A stretch of DNA of 64,000 nucleotides from Chloroflexota bacterium. GTDB lineage: Bacteria; Chloroflexota; Anaerolineae; Anaerolineales; Villigracilaceae. Of the stretch, positions 1-7,803 are shown piece by piece. The DNA lies in contig VGNE01000001.1 in assembly GCA_016866215.1 (NCBI GenBank), positions 62,001 through 126,000 of the forward strand, read 5' to 3'. The translations under genes and the position numbers were made by a program. The notes under the pieces are model-generated. The model saw nothing but the letters and a program-made list of their open reading frames with translations. It was not told where the DNA came from and did not search any database. Position 1 is the first letter of the stretch; each line of letters starts with the position of its first letter.

Positions 1-63
1 GTGACGATGTGCATCGGCGGTGGAATGGGCGCCGCGGCGATCTTTGAGAATTTGCAAAATTAA
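1..63 (+). CDS. Thiolase (acetyl-CoA acyltransferase), C-terminal end only
   Basis: Only the last 20 codons lie in the window, ending in TAA at 61-63. The residues CIGGGMGAAAIFE match the conserved C-terminal thiolase signature, in which the Cys is the acid/base residue of the thiolysis reaction. This is the last enzyme of fatty-acid beta-oxidation or, in reverse, acetoacetyl-CoA formation. The SCP2-domain gene that follows on the same strand fits lipid metabolism. The assignment rests on this short C-terminal motif, so the subfamily cannot be given. Confidence 0.75.
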   Translation: MTMCIGGGMGAAAIFENLQN

Positions 64-67
64 AAAC

Positions 68-114
68 GGTCGAAAGTCGAAAGTCAAAGGTCGCCGACTT
101 TTGACTTTCGACCT
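68..114. repeat. Quasi-palindrome made of a repeated GTCGAAAGTC-like word
   Basis: The left arm contains GGTCGAAAGTCGAAAGTC with a further AAAGGTCG, and the right arm is its inverted copy (CGACTTTTGACTTTCGACC). It lies directly after the thiolase stop and could fold as a transcript hairpin. There is no T-run, so it is not a typical terminator. It is one of several elements of this design in the window (see findings). Confidence 0.6.
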
Positions 115-151
115 TCGGCAAAACAACAAAATCTAAACAAGGAAACTAATC

Positions 152-478
152 ATGTCTCTCACAATCGAAACTCTCATGTCCAAAATGCCTGGCGCATTCC
201 TCCCCGAAAAAGCCGCGGGACTCGATGCCACCATCCAATTCAAATTCACAGGCACAGAGCCTGGTGAATGGTACGCGACTGTCAAAGACGGGAAATGCGA
301 AGTTGCAAAAGGGACTCACGCTTCTCCCAAGATGACCCTCACTGCCGATTCAAGCGATTATGTCAAAATCTTCACTGGTGAAATTGACGGAATGCAAGCC
401 TTCATGCAAGGCAAGTTAAAACTCGCGGGTGATCTCAATCTCGCGATGAAACTCACACAGATGTTCAAAATCAAGTAA
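152..478 (+). CDS. SCP2 sterol-binding domain protein
   Basis: A 108-residue protein consisting of a single SCP2-like domain: an N-terminal helix with a MPGAFLPEKAAG segment, the beta-strand segment IQFKFTG, and a C-terminal helix ending LAMKLTQMFKIK. Stand-alone SCP2 domains bind acyl-CoA or other lipids in a hydrophobic tunnel. The short upstream gap carries an AAGGAA ribosome site 8 nt before ATG. It follows a thiolase gene and is closed by a strong hairpin terminator, which suggests a small lipid-metabolism transcript. A second SCP2 protein is at 24458-24865. The ligand cannot be told from sequence. Confidence 0.8.
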   Translation: MSLTIETLMSKMPGAFLPEKAAGLDATIQFKFTGTEPGEWYATVKDGKCEVAKGTHASPKMTLTADSSDYVKIFTGEIDGMQAFMQGKLKLAGDLNLAMKLTQMFKIK

Positions 479-482
479 GAAG

Positions 483-518
483 AAAAACTCGGAAGCCGTT
501 CAAGACTTCCGAGTTTTT
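483..518 (+). terminator. Rho-independent terminator after the SCP2 gene
   Basis: A perfect 13-bp stem AAAAACTCGGAAG / CTTCCGAGTTTTT with a 10-nt loop ends in five T. It starts 4 nt after the SCP2 stop codon and lies before the TerC start, so it separates the two transcripts. Confidence 0.9.
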
Positions 519-555
519 GGTACAATCCGCCTAATCTTTTTTCAGGAGTATCAAA

Positions 556-1383
556 GTGGACTTTAGTTGGATTGCACAACCCCAATCTTGGATCGCACTA
601 CTGACGCTTATCGCGCTTGAACTTGTGCTTGGCGTGGATAACATTGTTTTCATTTCCATTCTTGCAGGCAAATTGCCAAAGATTGACCAGCCGCGTGCAC
701 GTACCACAGGCATAATGCTTGCGGTCATCACACGTATCTTGTTGTTACTTTCCCTTTCATGGGTCATCAGCCTTGAAGAGGCTCTTTTTACATTGCCATA
801 TTTTGACATTGGTATTTCAGGCAGGGATATTATTTTGCTTGTGGGCGGTATCTTCCTGTTGTGGAAAAGCACCACTGAAATCCACGATAAGTTGGAAGGC
901 AAGGAAGGTCATGCCTCGGTAAAGGTTGGCGCGACTTTTGCAAATGTCATTATCCAGATCATGCTTTTGGATATTGTCTTCTCGCTTGATTCTGTGATTA
1001 CTGCCATTGGCATGGTGGATGAACTTGCGATCATGGTTGTTGCCGTCCTTGTGGCGGCTGGTGTGATGATCTTTATTGCAGCGCCCATCGGCGAATTTGT
1101 CGAGAGACATCCCACCATCAAAATCCTCGCTTTGAGTTTTCTGCTCCTGATTGGCTTTACCCTTGTAGTTGAAGGCCTGCATCAGCATATTCCCAAGGGT
1201 TACATTTATTTTGCAATGGGCTTCTCCATTTTTGTGGAGATGATCAACCTGCGCATACGCGGCAAGTCAGAGAAGCCAGTCAGTTTGCGTGTGCCATACA
1301 CCCGGGAAGCGAAGGAGCTTTCTCGTATTCCTGCGCAGGCAGGCACGGAGAAGAAACCCAAACCCAAAGCCAAAAGGAAATAA
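556..1383 (+). CDS. TerC family integral membrane protein (probable metal ion exporter)
   Basis: A 275-residue membrane protein with about seven hydrophobic segments. It carries the TerC hallmarks ELVLGVDNIVFI near residue 22 and LDIVFSLDSVITAIGM near 145, whose buried acidic residues line the ion path. TerC-family proteins (TerC, Alx, YceF/MeeF types) are linked to Mn2+ efflux and to metallation of exported enzymes. The C-terminus is a Lys/Pro-rich tail (KKPKPKAKRK). The start is GTG with AGGAG 7 nt upstream. No yybP-ykoY riboswitch fits in the 37-bp gap from the terminator, so manganese control is not shown here. Confidence 0.88.
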   Translation: MDFSWIAQPQSWIALLTLIALELVLGVDNIVFISILAGKLPKIDQPRARTTGIMLAVITRILLLLSLSWVISLEEALFTLPYFDIGISGRDIILLVGGIFLLWKSTTEIHDKLEGKEGHASVKVGATFANVIIQIMLLDIVFSLDSVITAIGMVDELAIMVVAVLVAAGVMIFIAAPIGEFVERHPTIKILALSFLLLIGFTLVVEGLHQHIPKGYIYFAMGFSIFVEMINLRIRGKSEKPVSLRVPYTREAKELSRIPAQAGTEKKPKPKAKRK

Positions 1384-1423
1384 TCCAGTAACAGCCTGTC
1401 ATTCTTATGGCGGTCTATTTGTT

Positions 1424-2344
1424 CTAAATTCTGAGCACTCCAAATCTGCTTGGTTTTGTAACAAATGATCTTGTTTCAATCCCAAGCTCATTGAAAGCCT
1501 TGTTAATTTCCTTTTTTACTTTTTCAACATTTTCAGGCGGGACAAATACAATAAGGGATGGTCCCGCGCCCGAAAGCGCCGCCGCGCCGAATTGCTTTGC
1601 GACCCTGTACGCTGGCATTCCCCCGGTGATATGCTTCAAACGATAGGGTTGGTGGATTCGATCTTCCATAATTTTTTGCAGGAGTTCAATGTCGCCGTTT
1701 CGCAGCGCATCTATAACAAGCGGCGTGCGTCCAATATTGAATACTGCATCTGTGCGTGAAACGGATTTCGGCAGGACTGCGCGCGCTACTCGCGTTGATA
1801 ATTGCACATTCGGTTTTACGATCACGATAGTTAACTCTGGAATTTCATAACGGCGCGTGATGATCTCGTCGCCGGACATTACCGAAACCACCAGTCCGCC
1901 AAATAACGCGGGGGCAACATTGTCGGGGTGACCTTCCATTTCAGTCGCTAACTTAAGTATTTCATTTTCCTTCAATGGATTGCCAAGTATTTCATTCGCA
2001 CCAAACATACCCGCCATAATTGCCGCCGCGCTTGAACCGAGTCCGCTGCTCATTGGGATTTCATTCTGCGAGTGGATTTTCACGCCCTTCATGTCTTTTC
2101 CACAAACTTCATGTATAAGCGTAAAAGCCTTTGTCAATAAATTCCTCCCTGGCACAGCCTGCCAGGGCAGGTGTGTGCCTTTATTTAATTTCTCTGCCCC
2201 TTCACCTGTGACATGATATGTGAGTTTTTCGGATGGCTCGAATGTGATTCCATTCCAAATATTCAACGCAAGCCCCAGACAGTCAAAGCCGGGACCTAAA
2301 TTTGCAGATGTGGCAGGGACTCGGATTTTTATCATGCGAGACAT
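1424..2344 (-). CDS. thrB: Homoserine kinase
   Basis: A 306-residue GHMP kinase that phosphorylates homoserine with ATP in threonine synthesis. Visible motifs are VPATSANLGPGFDCLG at the N-terminus, the phosphate-binding loop PMSSGLGSSAAA near residue 97, and EGHPDNVAPALFGG near 137. The reading frame stays open further upstream into thrC, but ATG at 2344 with GAGG about 10 nt before it gives the normal family length. An in-frame ATG at 2335 is a weaker alternative. It is divergent from thrC across 33 bp. Odd feature: the segment GTHLPWQAVPGRN is encoded by a perfect 8-bp hairpin at 2147-2167 (see findings). Confidence 0.95.
   Translation of the reverse strand: MSRMIKIRVPATSANLGPGFDCLGLALNIWNGITFEPSEKLTYHVTGEGAEKLNKGTHLPWQAVPGRNLLTKAFTLIHEVCGKDMKGVKIHSQNEIPMSSGLGSSAAAIMAGMFGANEILGNPLKENEILKLATEMEGHPDNVAPALFGGLVVSVMSGDEIITRRYEIPELTIVIVKPNVQLSTRVARAVLPKSVSRTDAVFNIGRTPLVIDALRNGDIELLQKIMEDRIHQPYRLKHITGGMPAYRVAKQFGAAALSGAGPSLIVFVPPENVEKVKKEINKAFNELGIETRSFVTKPSRFGVLRI
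2147..2167. repeat. Hairpin-forming palindrome inside thrB
   Basis: CCCTGGCA and TGCCAGGG form a perfect 8-bp stem with a 5-nt loop, followed by CAGGTGTGTGCC. It lies inside the thrB coding sequence and encodes part of the segment HLPWQAVPGRN. It resembles an intergenic palindrome absorbed into a reading frame. Chance cannot be excluded for one site. Confidence 0.5.
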
Positions 2345-2377
2345 TATAATCGCCTCATTCTTAAAGTTGGAGTTGTC

Positions 2378-3412
2378 ATGACTTATCAAGGTTTGATTCA
2401 TCGCTACGGGCATTTGCTCGACCTGCCCGTCCACAAAAAAAACATTTCCCTGCTCGAAGGGAATACGCCGCTGATCTCCATGCCGCGCTTGAGCAGGGAA
2501 TTTGGCTGTGAATTATTTGTTAAGTTTGAAGGGTTGAATCCCACAGGCTCGTTCAAAGATCGTGGTATGACTGCTGCCATAAGCGAAGCCGTTGGCCGCC
2601 ATGTAGAAACAGTTATCTGCGCCTCCACAGGCAACACAGCCGCATCAGCCGCGGCTTATGCGGCGCGGGCTGGCTTGCGCGCGATGGTATTGATTCCTGA
2701 AGGAAAGGTTGCAGCAGGAAAACTTGCGGGCGCAATGGCTTATGGGGCAGAGGTGATTCAAATCCAGGGTTCATTTGATGATGCGCTAACTTTGGTGGTT
2801 GAGATTGCGGAAAAGACTCCGATAGCGATGGTCAATTCGATCAACCCATTCCGCATCGAAGGACAGAAGACTGCCGCTTTTGAAATCTGCGATGACCTGG
2901 GTTGTGCGCCTGATTGGTTATGCTTACCGGTTGGCAATGCGGGAAATATCACTGCTTATTGGGCTGGTTTTAAGCAATATCAAAAAGGACTGCCGCGTGT
3001 GTTGGGCGTCCAGGCCGCGGGTGCGGCTCCGTTGGTGTTGGGGCATGTCGTTGAAAAACCAGAAACAATCGCAACCGCCATTCGTATAGGCAAACCCGTG
3101 CGGGGTGAGCAGTCACTTGAGGCAGCACGACAGTCCAATGGAAAGATTATTGCGGTTTCAGACGAGGAGATATTATCAGCACAGCGTTTATTGGCTTCGG
3201 AAGGGGTTTGGGTTGAGCCGGCGTCTGCGGCGGGACTGGCTGGTTTGATAGCAGAATCAGGCCAAGGGAAGTTTGAAGCGCGGGATAAAAAAGTTGTGCT
3301 GGTATGCACAGGTCATGGGATGAAAGATCCGTCCATTATCACCGAGTCGTTCCGTTCCCCCAAAATTATTCCAGCGAATTACGAGGCGTTGATCGGCTTG
3401 ATCGAAAAGTAG
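2378..3412 (+). CDS. thrC: Threonine synthase
   Basis: A 344-residue PLP enzyme of fold type II that converts O-phosphohomoserine to threonine and phosphate. The PLP lysine lies in NPTGSFKDRGM (Lys60). The phosphate-binding loop is VGNAGNITAYW near residue 187, and the C-terminal KVVLVCTGHGMKDP is typical of threonine synthase. The length matches the short bacterial class that lacks the long N-terminal domain. It is transcribed away from thrB, so the last two steps of threonine synthesis sit back to back and may share a control region of only 33 bp. The start ATG has a GGAG about 7 nt upstream. Confidence 0.95.
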   Translation: MTYQGLIHRYGHLLDLPVHKKNISLLEGNTPLISMPRLSREFGCELFVKFEGLNPTGSFKDRGMTAAISEAVGRHVETVICASTGNTAASAAAYAARAGLRAMVLIPEGKVAAGKLAGAMAYGAEVIQIQGSFDDALTLVVEIAEKTPIAMVNSINPFRIEGQKTAAFEICDDLGCAPDWLCLPVGNAGNITAYWAGFKQYQKGLPRVLGVQAAGAAPLVLGHVVEKPETIATAIRIGKPVRGEQSLEAARQSNGKIIAVSDEEILSAQRLLASEGVWVEPASAAGLAGLIAESGQGKFEARDKKVVLVCTGHGMKDPSIITESFRSPKIIPANYEALIGLIEK

Positions 3413-3528
3413 TACTCATGTCTCCTATAGGCATGAGGCTGTGTTTTATAACTTACTTCTCTCCGGTACATCTGGAGCTTTTACCGCAGCGAATAATTTA
3501 CTTGAAATTTTATTTTTAGGAGCTTGAT

Positions 3529-3627
3529 GTGTTCTTTCATGAGTGGAATATTCTTGTACTGGATGACGACTCTGGTATGCTGGCTGTGACGCGACTTGCA
3601 CTTTTGAGATTATTTTCCCGCGAGTAA
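3529..3627 (+). pseudogene. Truncated response-regulator receiver domain (first 32 residues)
   Basis: A GTG start with TAGGAG 7 nt upstream opens a frame whose residues include WNILVLDDDSGMLAVTRLAL. This matches the first strand and acidic pocket (DDD) of a CheY-like receiver. The W.IL..DD....VTRLAL pattern recalls the DUF3369 type of two-component regulator. The frame stops after 32 codons, and no continuation is visible in other frames, so this is probably a 5' remnant. The rest of the 3413-3660 gap holds only a weak hairpin after thrC. Confidence 0.4.
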
Positions 3628-3716
3628 TTCGAGAGTGATTTTGTGGTATTTATTCCTTTGCGTTGTATAATAAAGCAGTAATTCCAATTCCATATTCAAA
3701 CATAGGAGAGTGCCAA

Positions 3717-3884
3717 ATGGATAGCAACAAGATCGTACAAATTATTTTATGTTTTTTCATTCCCCCGCTGGCTGTGTATTTGAAACGAGGCAGGATTGAC
3801 GGCGCCTTCTGGGTCAATCTTATTTTGACCTTTTTAGGCGGCGTCCCCGGCATGCTGCACGGTTTGTATGTCGTATTGAGCTAA
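3717..3884 (+). CDS. YqaE/Pmp3 family small membrane protein
   Basis: A 55-residue protein with two hydrophobic helices, IVQIILCFFIPPLAVYLKRG and a second helix from FWVNLILTFLGG, typical of the Pmp3/YqaE family. These are very small membrane proteins often linked to membrane potential or salt stress. The frame is open from 3663, but ATG at 3717 has AGGAG 9 nt upstream and gives the exact family length. A TATAAT at 3666-3671 may be its -10 box. A strong terminator follows, so it is a single-gene transcript. Confidence 0.85.
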   Translation: MDSNKIVQIILCFFIPPLAVYLKRGRIDGAFWVNLILTFLGGVPGMLHGLYVVLS

Positions 3885-3897
3885 ACAGATTGAGTTG

Positions 3898-3940
3898 AAA
3901 AAAATCACCTCGCGAGAACATGGCGGGGTGATTTTTTTAT
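3898..3940 (+). terminator. Terminator after the YqaE/Pmp3 gene
   Basis: The stem AAAAATCACCTCGC / GCGGGGTGATTTTTTT has a short loop and a seven-T tail. It starts about 14 nt after the stop of the YqaE/Pmp3 gene and lies just before the ECF transporter operon. Confidence 0.85.
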
Positions 3941-4003
3941 TTGCGGGATTAAGTGAATATCCTACTTGACAATCCGCTTTTACGAATTGATAATAACAAT
4001 GCC

Positions 4004-5626
4004 ATGACATCTCCAGTGAAGCCCCTTGTAGTTGACAATTTATCCTTTCGCTACCGCGACCGTCAAGGCGCGGCGATCCACAACATTTCATTTGAAGCAA
4101 AACCTGGCGAAATCCTGCTGATTGCAGGCGCAAGCGGATGCGGCAAAACAACGATGATCCGCGCTATTAATGGGTTGATTCCTCGCTCGTATAAAGGGGA
4201 GATGGGCGGGCAGATCTTGGTCTTTGGCGAAGAGGTGAAAAATTGGAAGCTCTCGCAAATTTCGCAAAAGATCGGCACAGTCCTGCAAGACCCTGAACGA
4301 CAGATCCTCGGCACGAAAGTTTTGAACGAAATAGCTTTTGGTTTGGAAAACCTCGCCATGCCGCGGGATGAAATTTTTACGCGTGTTGATGAAGCGCTTA
4401 ATTTCCTGAAAATCTCACATTTGCGAGACCGCGAAACATTCAATTTATCGGGCGGTGAAAAACAAAAGGTGGCCTTGGCGGGCGTGCTTGCCATGCGCCC
4501 GTCCATTTTGCTTCTGGATGAGCCGCTTGCCAGCCTCGACCCGGCCTCTGCGCAGGATACGCTCGATGCCGTCCGCGCTTTGGCAAATCAGGGTATGACC
4601 ATCCTGCTGGTGGAGCATCGCGTGGAGGATGTGCTCCGCATTCACCCGGAGCGGGTGATGTTCATGAGCGAAGGTGAGATCCGTTACCTTGGCGATGTGC
4701 AGGGGTTATCTAAAGTAGTGAACTACCGCGAAGTGAAATTGCCTGAGGAACAAATCGTCACACGCGCGAAGCGGGAGCCTGCTCCGGTGCAGATCAAGAT
4801 TCTGCCTGGTGTGACCAACTCACAGTCGGAAAAAGCAGCGCTGGTCAAATTTCAGGATGTTGCGTTTGGGTATGACGCCGAGCGCGAGGTCTTGCATGGC
4901 ATCAATCTTGAAATAAATCGCGGTGATGTGATCGCAGTGCTGGGGCCCAATGGCGCAGGCAAGACAACTTTTGTAAAACATGCCATTGGTTTGCTCAAGC
5001 CGAAATCGGGTAATGTTTTTGTAAACGGTCGTGACACGCGTGAGGCCAGTGTGGCCGAGATCGCGGGTATGCTCGGGTATGTATTCCAAAGCCCGAGCCA
5101 CATGTTGTTTGCGCCGACAGTCCGTGAAGAGCTGGCATTTGGGCCGACGAACTTGAGGCACCCAAAGGAACAAATTGAACAGGAGGTGAAAGAGGCGCTA
5201 AAGATCGTAAATCTTTCTGATAATGAGAACGACCCGCCGCTGGCGCTTTCGTTTGGCCAGCAGAAGCGCGTGAGCATTGCGGCGATCCTGGCCATGCGTT
5301 CCAAAATTCTTGTGATGGATGAACCGACCGCCGGGCAGGATTATCAGAATTACATGAATTTCATGGATTCGATTTTGCAAATGCCCGTCTTTGAAGCCAT
5401 CCTGTTCATCACGCACGATGTTGACCTCGCGGTAATTTACGCCAATCGCGTGCTGATGGTGAATGATGGAAGACTCGTTGCCGATGGGACTCCGCAGGAT
5501 GTTTTGCGCGACTTCGACCGACTCAAAGCCAACCGCCTCGTTCCGACCTCGCTGCTGGCTCTCAACCTCAAGCGACTCAGCGCGACGGGCAGGTTTATGA
5601 GAGCCGAAGCGTTGGCGCATGTGTAA
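4004..5626 (+). CDS. ECF transporter ATPase, EcfA-EcfA' fusion
   Basis: About 540 residues containing two ABC ATPase domains in tandem. Domain 1 has Walker A GASGCGKTT (residues 42-50), signature LSGGEKQK and Walker B ILLLDEPLASLDP. Domain 2 has Walker A GPNGAGKTT, signature LSFGQQKR and Walker B ILVMDEPTAGQD. Together they form the ATP-hydrolysing pair of an energy-coupling-factor importer, normally two separate proteins. The next genes encode the S and T components, so the transporter is complete. The start is uncertain: ATG at 4004 gives the usual ABC N-terminus, while an in-frame GTG at 3953 would add 17 residues. Neither has a clear ribosome site. Confidence 0.9.
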   Translation: MTSPVKPLVVDNLSFRYRDRQGAAIHNISFEAKPGEILLIAGASGCGKTTMIRAINGLIPRSYKGEMGGQILVFGEEVKNWKLSQISQKIGTVLQDPERQILGTKVLNEIAFGLENLAMPRDEIFTRVDEALNFLKISHLRDRETFNLSGGEKQKVALAGVLAMRPSILLLDEPLASLDPASAQDTLDAVRALANQGMTILLVEHRVEDVLRIHPERVMFMSEGEIRYLGDVQGLSKVVNYREVKLPEEQIVTRAKREPAPVQIKILPGVTNSQSEKAALVKFQDVAFGYDAEREVLHGINLEINRGDVIAVLGPNGAGKTTFVKHAIGLLKPKSGNVFVNGRDTREASVAEIAGMLGYVFQSPSHMLFAPTVREELAFGPTNLRHPKEQIEQEVKEALKIVNLSDNENDPPLALSFGQQKRVSIAAILAMRSKILVMDEPTAGQDYQNYMNFMDSILQMPVFEAILFITHDVDLAVIYANRVLMVNDGRLVADGTPQDVLRDFDRLKANRLVPTSLLALNLKRLSATGRFMRAEALAHV

Positions 5627-5631
5627 CTCTG

Positions 5632-5679
5632 GAGTGCAGGAGCTTGCTCCTGCATCTGCGACAGCAAGCTGTCGCACTC
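5632..5679. repeat. Double hairpin (REP-like cruciform) inside the ECF operon
   Basis: Two perfect 9-bp hairpins stand side by side: TGCAGGAGC-TT-GCTCCTGCA (5635-5654) and TGCGACAGC-AA-GCTGTCGCA (5657-5676). They are enclosed by an outer GAGTGC...GCACTC pairing. The element lies between the ATPase and S-component genes, so in RNA it could stabilise or uncouple the two parts of the message. It has no T-run. Confidence 0.75.
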
Positions 5680-5712
5680 AGAATAAATAAACAAAAAAGG
5701 AGAGAAGTAAAG

Positions 5713-6666
5713 ATGGACAAGAAATTGCAAAACGTTTTGATCTTTTTGATCGTTGTGCTTGCCTTGTTTGGCGTGATGATGTTTGTGCTTGGCGCACAGG
5801 AACCCGCCGAAGGCGCATTATTCAATTTCTCTGTGGATCAATCCAGCGTAGTTTTACGCTTCGTATTCGTCCTGATCGGTCTGGCGATTGCGTTCGTTGC
5901 TTATTACATGACCAAAGAGAACAAAGCCTGGGAAGTAGGCACTCGTGAAGTGGTCTGGATGGCGATTGGCGCGGCCTTGTATGCTGTGTTCTCATGGCTG
6001 TTCAATGGCACTGTCTTCGTTGTACCTTCCTTGAGTCAGGTTTCCCTGCGCCCGGCCATTGCAATCCCGATGTTCTTTGGCTTTGCCTTTGGCCCTGTGG
6101 TCGGTTTCTTCACTGGCGCGGTTGGAAACATGTTTGGCGATGCGCTGACAGGCTTTGGCTTATCTCCCCAGTGGAGCATCGGCAACGGCCTGGTCGGCTT
6201 TATCGCGGGCATGTGGATGTTGTTCCCCGACAAGAAGAAAAGCATGGACACCGTGCTTTATATCAGCGGCGCACTGGCAGTACTGACGGCCTTGTTGTTC
6301 TTCATCAATCGTGGTGAAGCCAATATGTTGTTCTATGATGTGGATAACGGCATCTTTGGCGATCAGCAAATTTCCCTTTTTGCGGGCATCGCCATCCTCG
6401 TCGGCTTTGCGCTGGTCTTTGGCGTGCGTTACTTCTTCAAGAGTAATGAAGATGTGGCAACTGCTGTCACCTGGGGCATGTTGGGCAATATCCTCGGCAT
6501 CCTCTTTGCCGCGCTTTCAGATATCTGGATCAACGGTTTTAGTTTTGCCGCCGCAATAGTGGGTGAGTTCCTGCCCGCCGCCGGTCCGAACCTGATCTTC
6601 GCCGCCATCCTTGTGCCGATGCTGGTTGTGGCCTACGCTTCCACTCGCAGGCAATCGGGTCGCTAA
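5713..6666 (+). CDS. ECF transporter S component (substrate-binding membrane protein)
   Basis: A 317-residue membrane protein with about seven hydrophobic segments. The part from residue 80 on (AIGAALYAVFSWLFNG, SLRPAIAIPMFFGFAFGP, GAVGNMFGDALTGFG) matches the S-component fold that captures a vitamin or similar micronutrient and docks on the T protein. The N-terminal hydrophobic extension is longer than in most S proteins. ATG at 5713 is chosen because AAGGAGAG lies 8 nt upstream; an earlier ATG falls inside the palindrome. No substrate-specific motif is recognised, and no riboswitch is seen that would name the vitamin. Confidence 0.85.
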   Translation: MDKKLQNVLIFLIVVLALFGVMMFVLGAQEPAEGALFNFSVDQSSVVLRFVFVLIGLAIAFVAYYMTKENKAWEVGTREVVWMAIGAALYAVFSWLFNGTVFVVPSLSQVSLRPAIAIPMFFGFAFGPVVGFFTGAVGNMFGDALTGFGLSPQWSIGNGLVGFIAGMWMLFPDKKKSMDTVLYISGALAVLTALLFFINRGEANMLFYDVDNGIFGDQQISLFAGIAILVGFALVFGVRYFFKSNEDVATAVTWGMLGNILGILFAALSDIWINGFSFAAAIVGEFLPAAGPNLIFAAILVPMLVVAYASTRRQSGR

Positions 6667-6670
6667 AAGA

Positions 6671-6762
6671 ATTAAACACAAAGGACACAACGGTCACGAA
6701 GGAAAAACGCATTAAGTTGCGTTCATCACCCCCTTTGTGTACTTCGTGTCCTTTGTGTTTAG
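6671..6762. repeat. Quasi-palindrome of ACACAAAGGACAC-like words between S and T genes
   Basis: The left arm at 6671-6710 (TTAAACACAAAGGACACAAC...) and the right arm at 6719-6762 (...TTCGTGTCCTTTGTGTTTAG) are inverted copies over about 40 nt with mismatches. Within each arm the word ACACAAAGGA/CACGAAGGA recurs. It could form a long imperfect hairpin in the ECF operon message before the T-component start. Confidence 0.7.
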
Positions 6763-6779
6763 AAAGTTTAATCCTTTCT

Positions 6780-7652
6780 ATGTTAGTCGCCTGGCGTTAT
6801 CGAAAACGCAAAAACTCCTTCATTCAATCCTTTGACCCGCGCGCGTGGATCATTTTTTACGCCTGCTTCCTCTTTGCCACGCTTTCATTTTGGGATGTCC
6901 GCTTTTTGCTGCCCTTCTTCGTGATCGCCATATTTACTCTCATTACTTCCGGGGTGAAATGGCATGAAATGCGGCGGGCATTCTTATTTATCGTAGGCTT
7001 TGTTTTTTTCTTTGCGTTTCTTACTTTTCTAACCGGGCGCGGCGGATCGGAAGTCTATAAGGAAGAGCATTTGATCTGGGAGTTCAAGGGCTCCTTTTCG
7101 ATCCTGAGCTGGACTCCCGTTTTGAAAGTGACTGTGGAACGGGCTTTCTTCGCCATCAGCCAGCTTGTGCGTGTGACCAGCATTGCTGTCATGACGATCC
7201 TGATCCCGTACTCGCTCAACCCGGCCTTGTATGGAATCACCTTTAAGGGTATTGGACTTCCCGATAAATTTGCCTATGCCATGGATTTGACCATGCGTTT
7301 CATTCCGACCTTTGGCAGGGATTTCCAACTGACCATGGACGCCCAGCGGGCGCGCGGTTACGAACTAGATAAGATCAGCGGCGGCCTTATTCAGCAGGTA
7401 CGGAAGTTAGGGCCTGTGATCGTACCGGTCACCATCCATGCCATTATTGGAAGTGAAGATATTATTGACGCCATGGATCTGCGCGCCTTCGGTGTCGGTG
7501 CGCGCACATGGACGGATGTGCTGGCATATCAATTCCGAGATCGGTTGTTGATCGCGTTTGGCGTCGTGATATTGCTTGTTTCCATCGTGGTCGGCTTTAT
7601 GGGATATGGAGCGTTCTGGGTTCCAGAAGTATTGGCAAAGATATTCTCGTAA
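6780..7652 (+). CDS. ECF transporter T component (EcfT-like permease)
   Basis: About 290 residues with five or six membrane helices and the two coupling motifs of T components: AQRARGYE near residue 200 and DLRAFG near 238. In the family these Ala-Arg-Gly helices rest on the ATPase dimer and link hydrolysis to toppling of the S component. ATG at 6780 is chosen because upstream in-frame sequence runs through the inverted repeat at 6671-6762. The ribosome site is weak (GAAAG), so translation may depend on the upstream structure. A 16-bp terminator follows, closing the three-gene operon. Confidence 0.88.
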   Translation: MLVAWRYRKRKNSFIQSFDPRAWIIFYACFLFATLSFWDVRFLLPFFVIAIFTLITSGVKWHEMRRAFLFIVGFVFFFAFLTFLTGRGGSEVYKEEHLIWEFKGSFSILSWTPVLKVTVERAFFAISQLVRVTSIAVMTILIPYSLNPALYGITFKGIGLPDKFAYAMDLTMRFIPTFGRDFQLTMDAQRARGYELDKISGGLIQQVRKLGPVIVPVTIHAIIGSEDIIDAMDLRAFGVGARTWTDVLAYQFRDRLLIAFGVVILLVSIVVGFMGYGAFWVPEVLAKIFS

Positions 7653-7687
7653 GAAATGACCATCGCAATAAGCGATGGTCATTTCTT
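7651..7687 (+). terminator. Terminator closing the ECF operon; part of a duplicated segment
   Basis: The perfect 16-bp stem AAGAAATGACCATCGC / GCGATGGTCATTTCTT has a 5-nt loop and starts at the T-component stop codon. A shorter version of the same hairpin occurs at 8499-8527. Confidence 0.8.
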
Positions 7688-7765
7688 AGTATTCGCGGCC
7701 TGGATTATATGCATATATTCACCATTACCGAATCCCAAATTTGTTATAAAATCAGATTAATTTAC
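7672..7765. repeat. Duplicated upstream segment, copy 1 (before dcd)
   Basis: The segment GCGATGGTCATTTCTTAGTAT... to ...AATCAGATTAATTTA resembles 8512-8610. The shared pieces, in the same order, are GATGGTCATTTCTTAGTAT, the CCATT-CGAATC region, then ATTTG-ATAAAATCA and ATTAATTT. It includes the terminator arm and an AT-rich stretch that may carry the dcd promoter. Confidence 0.55.
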
Positions 7766-7803
7766 TTGTGCTATAGTAACCCAAAGATGACCAAGGAGAC
7801 AAA

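Noticed and set aside
519-555. Manganese riboswitch (yybP-ykoY) before the TerC gene
   Set aside because: Only 37 nt lie between the terminator and the start codon, too short for the aptamer.
4820-5304. Antisense frames within the ECF ATPase gene
   Set aside because: They are shadows of the two-domain ATPase, which has all its motifs on the plus strand.
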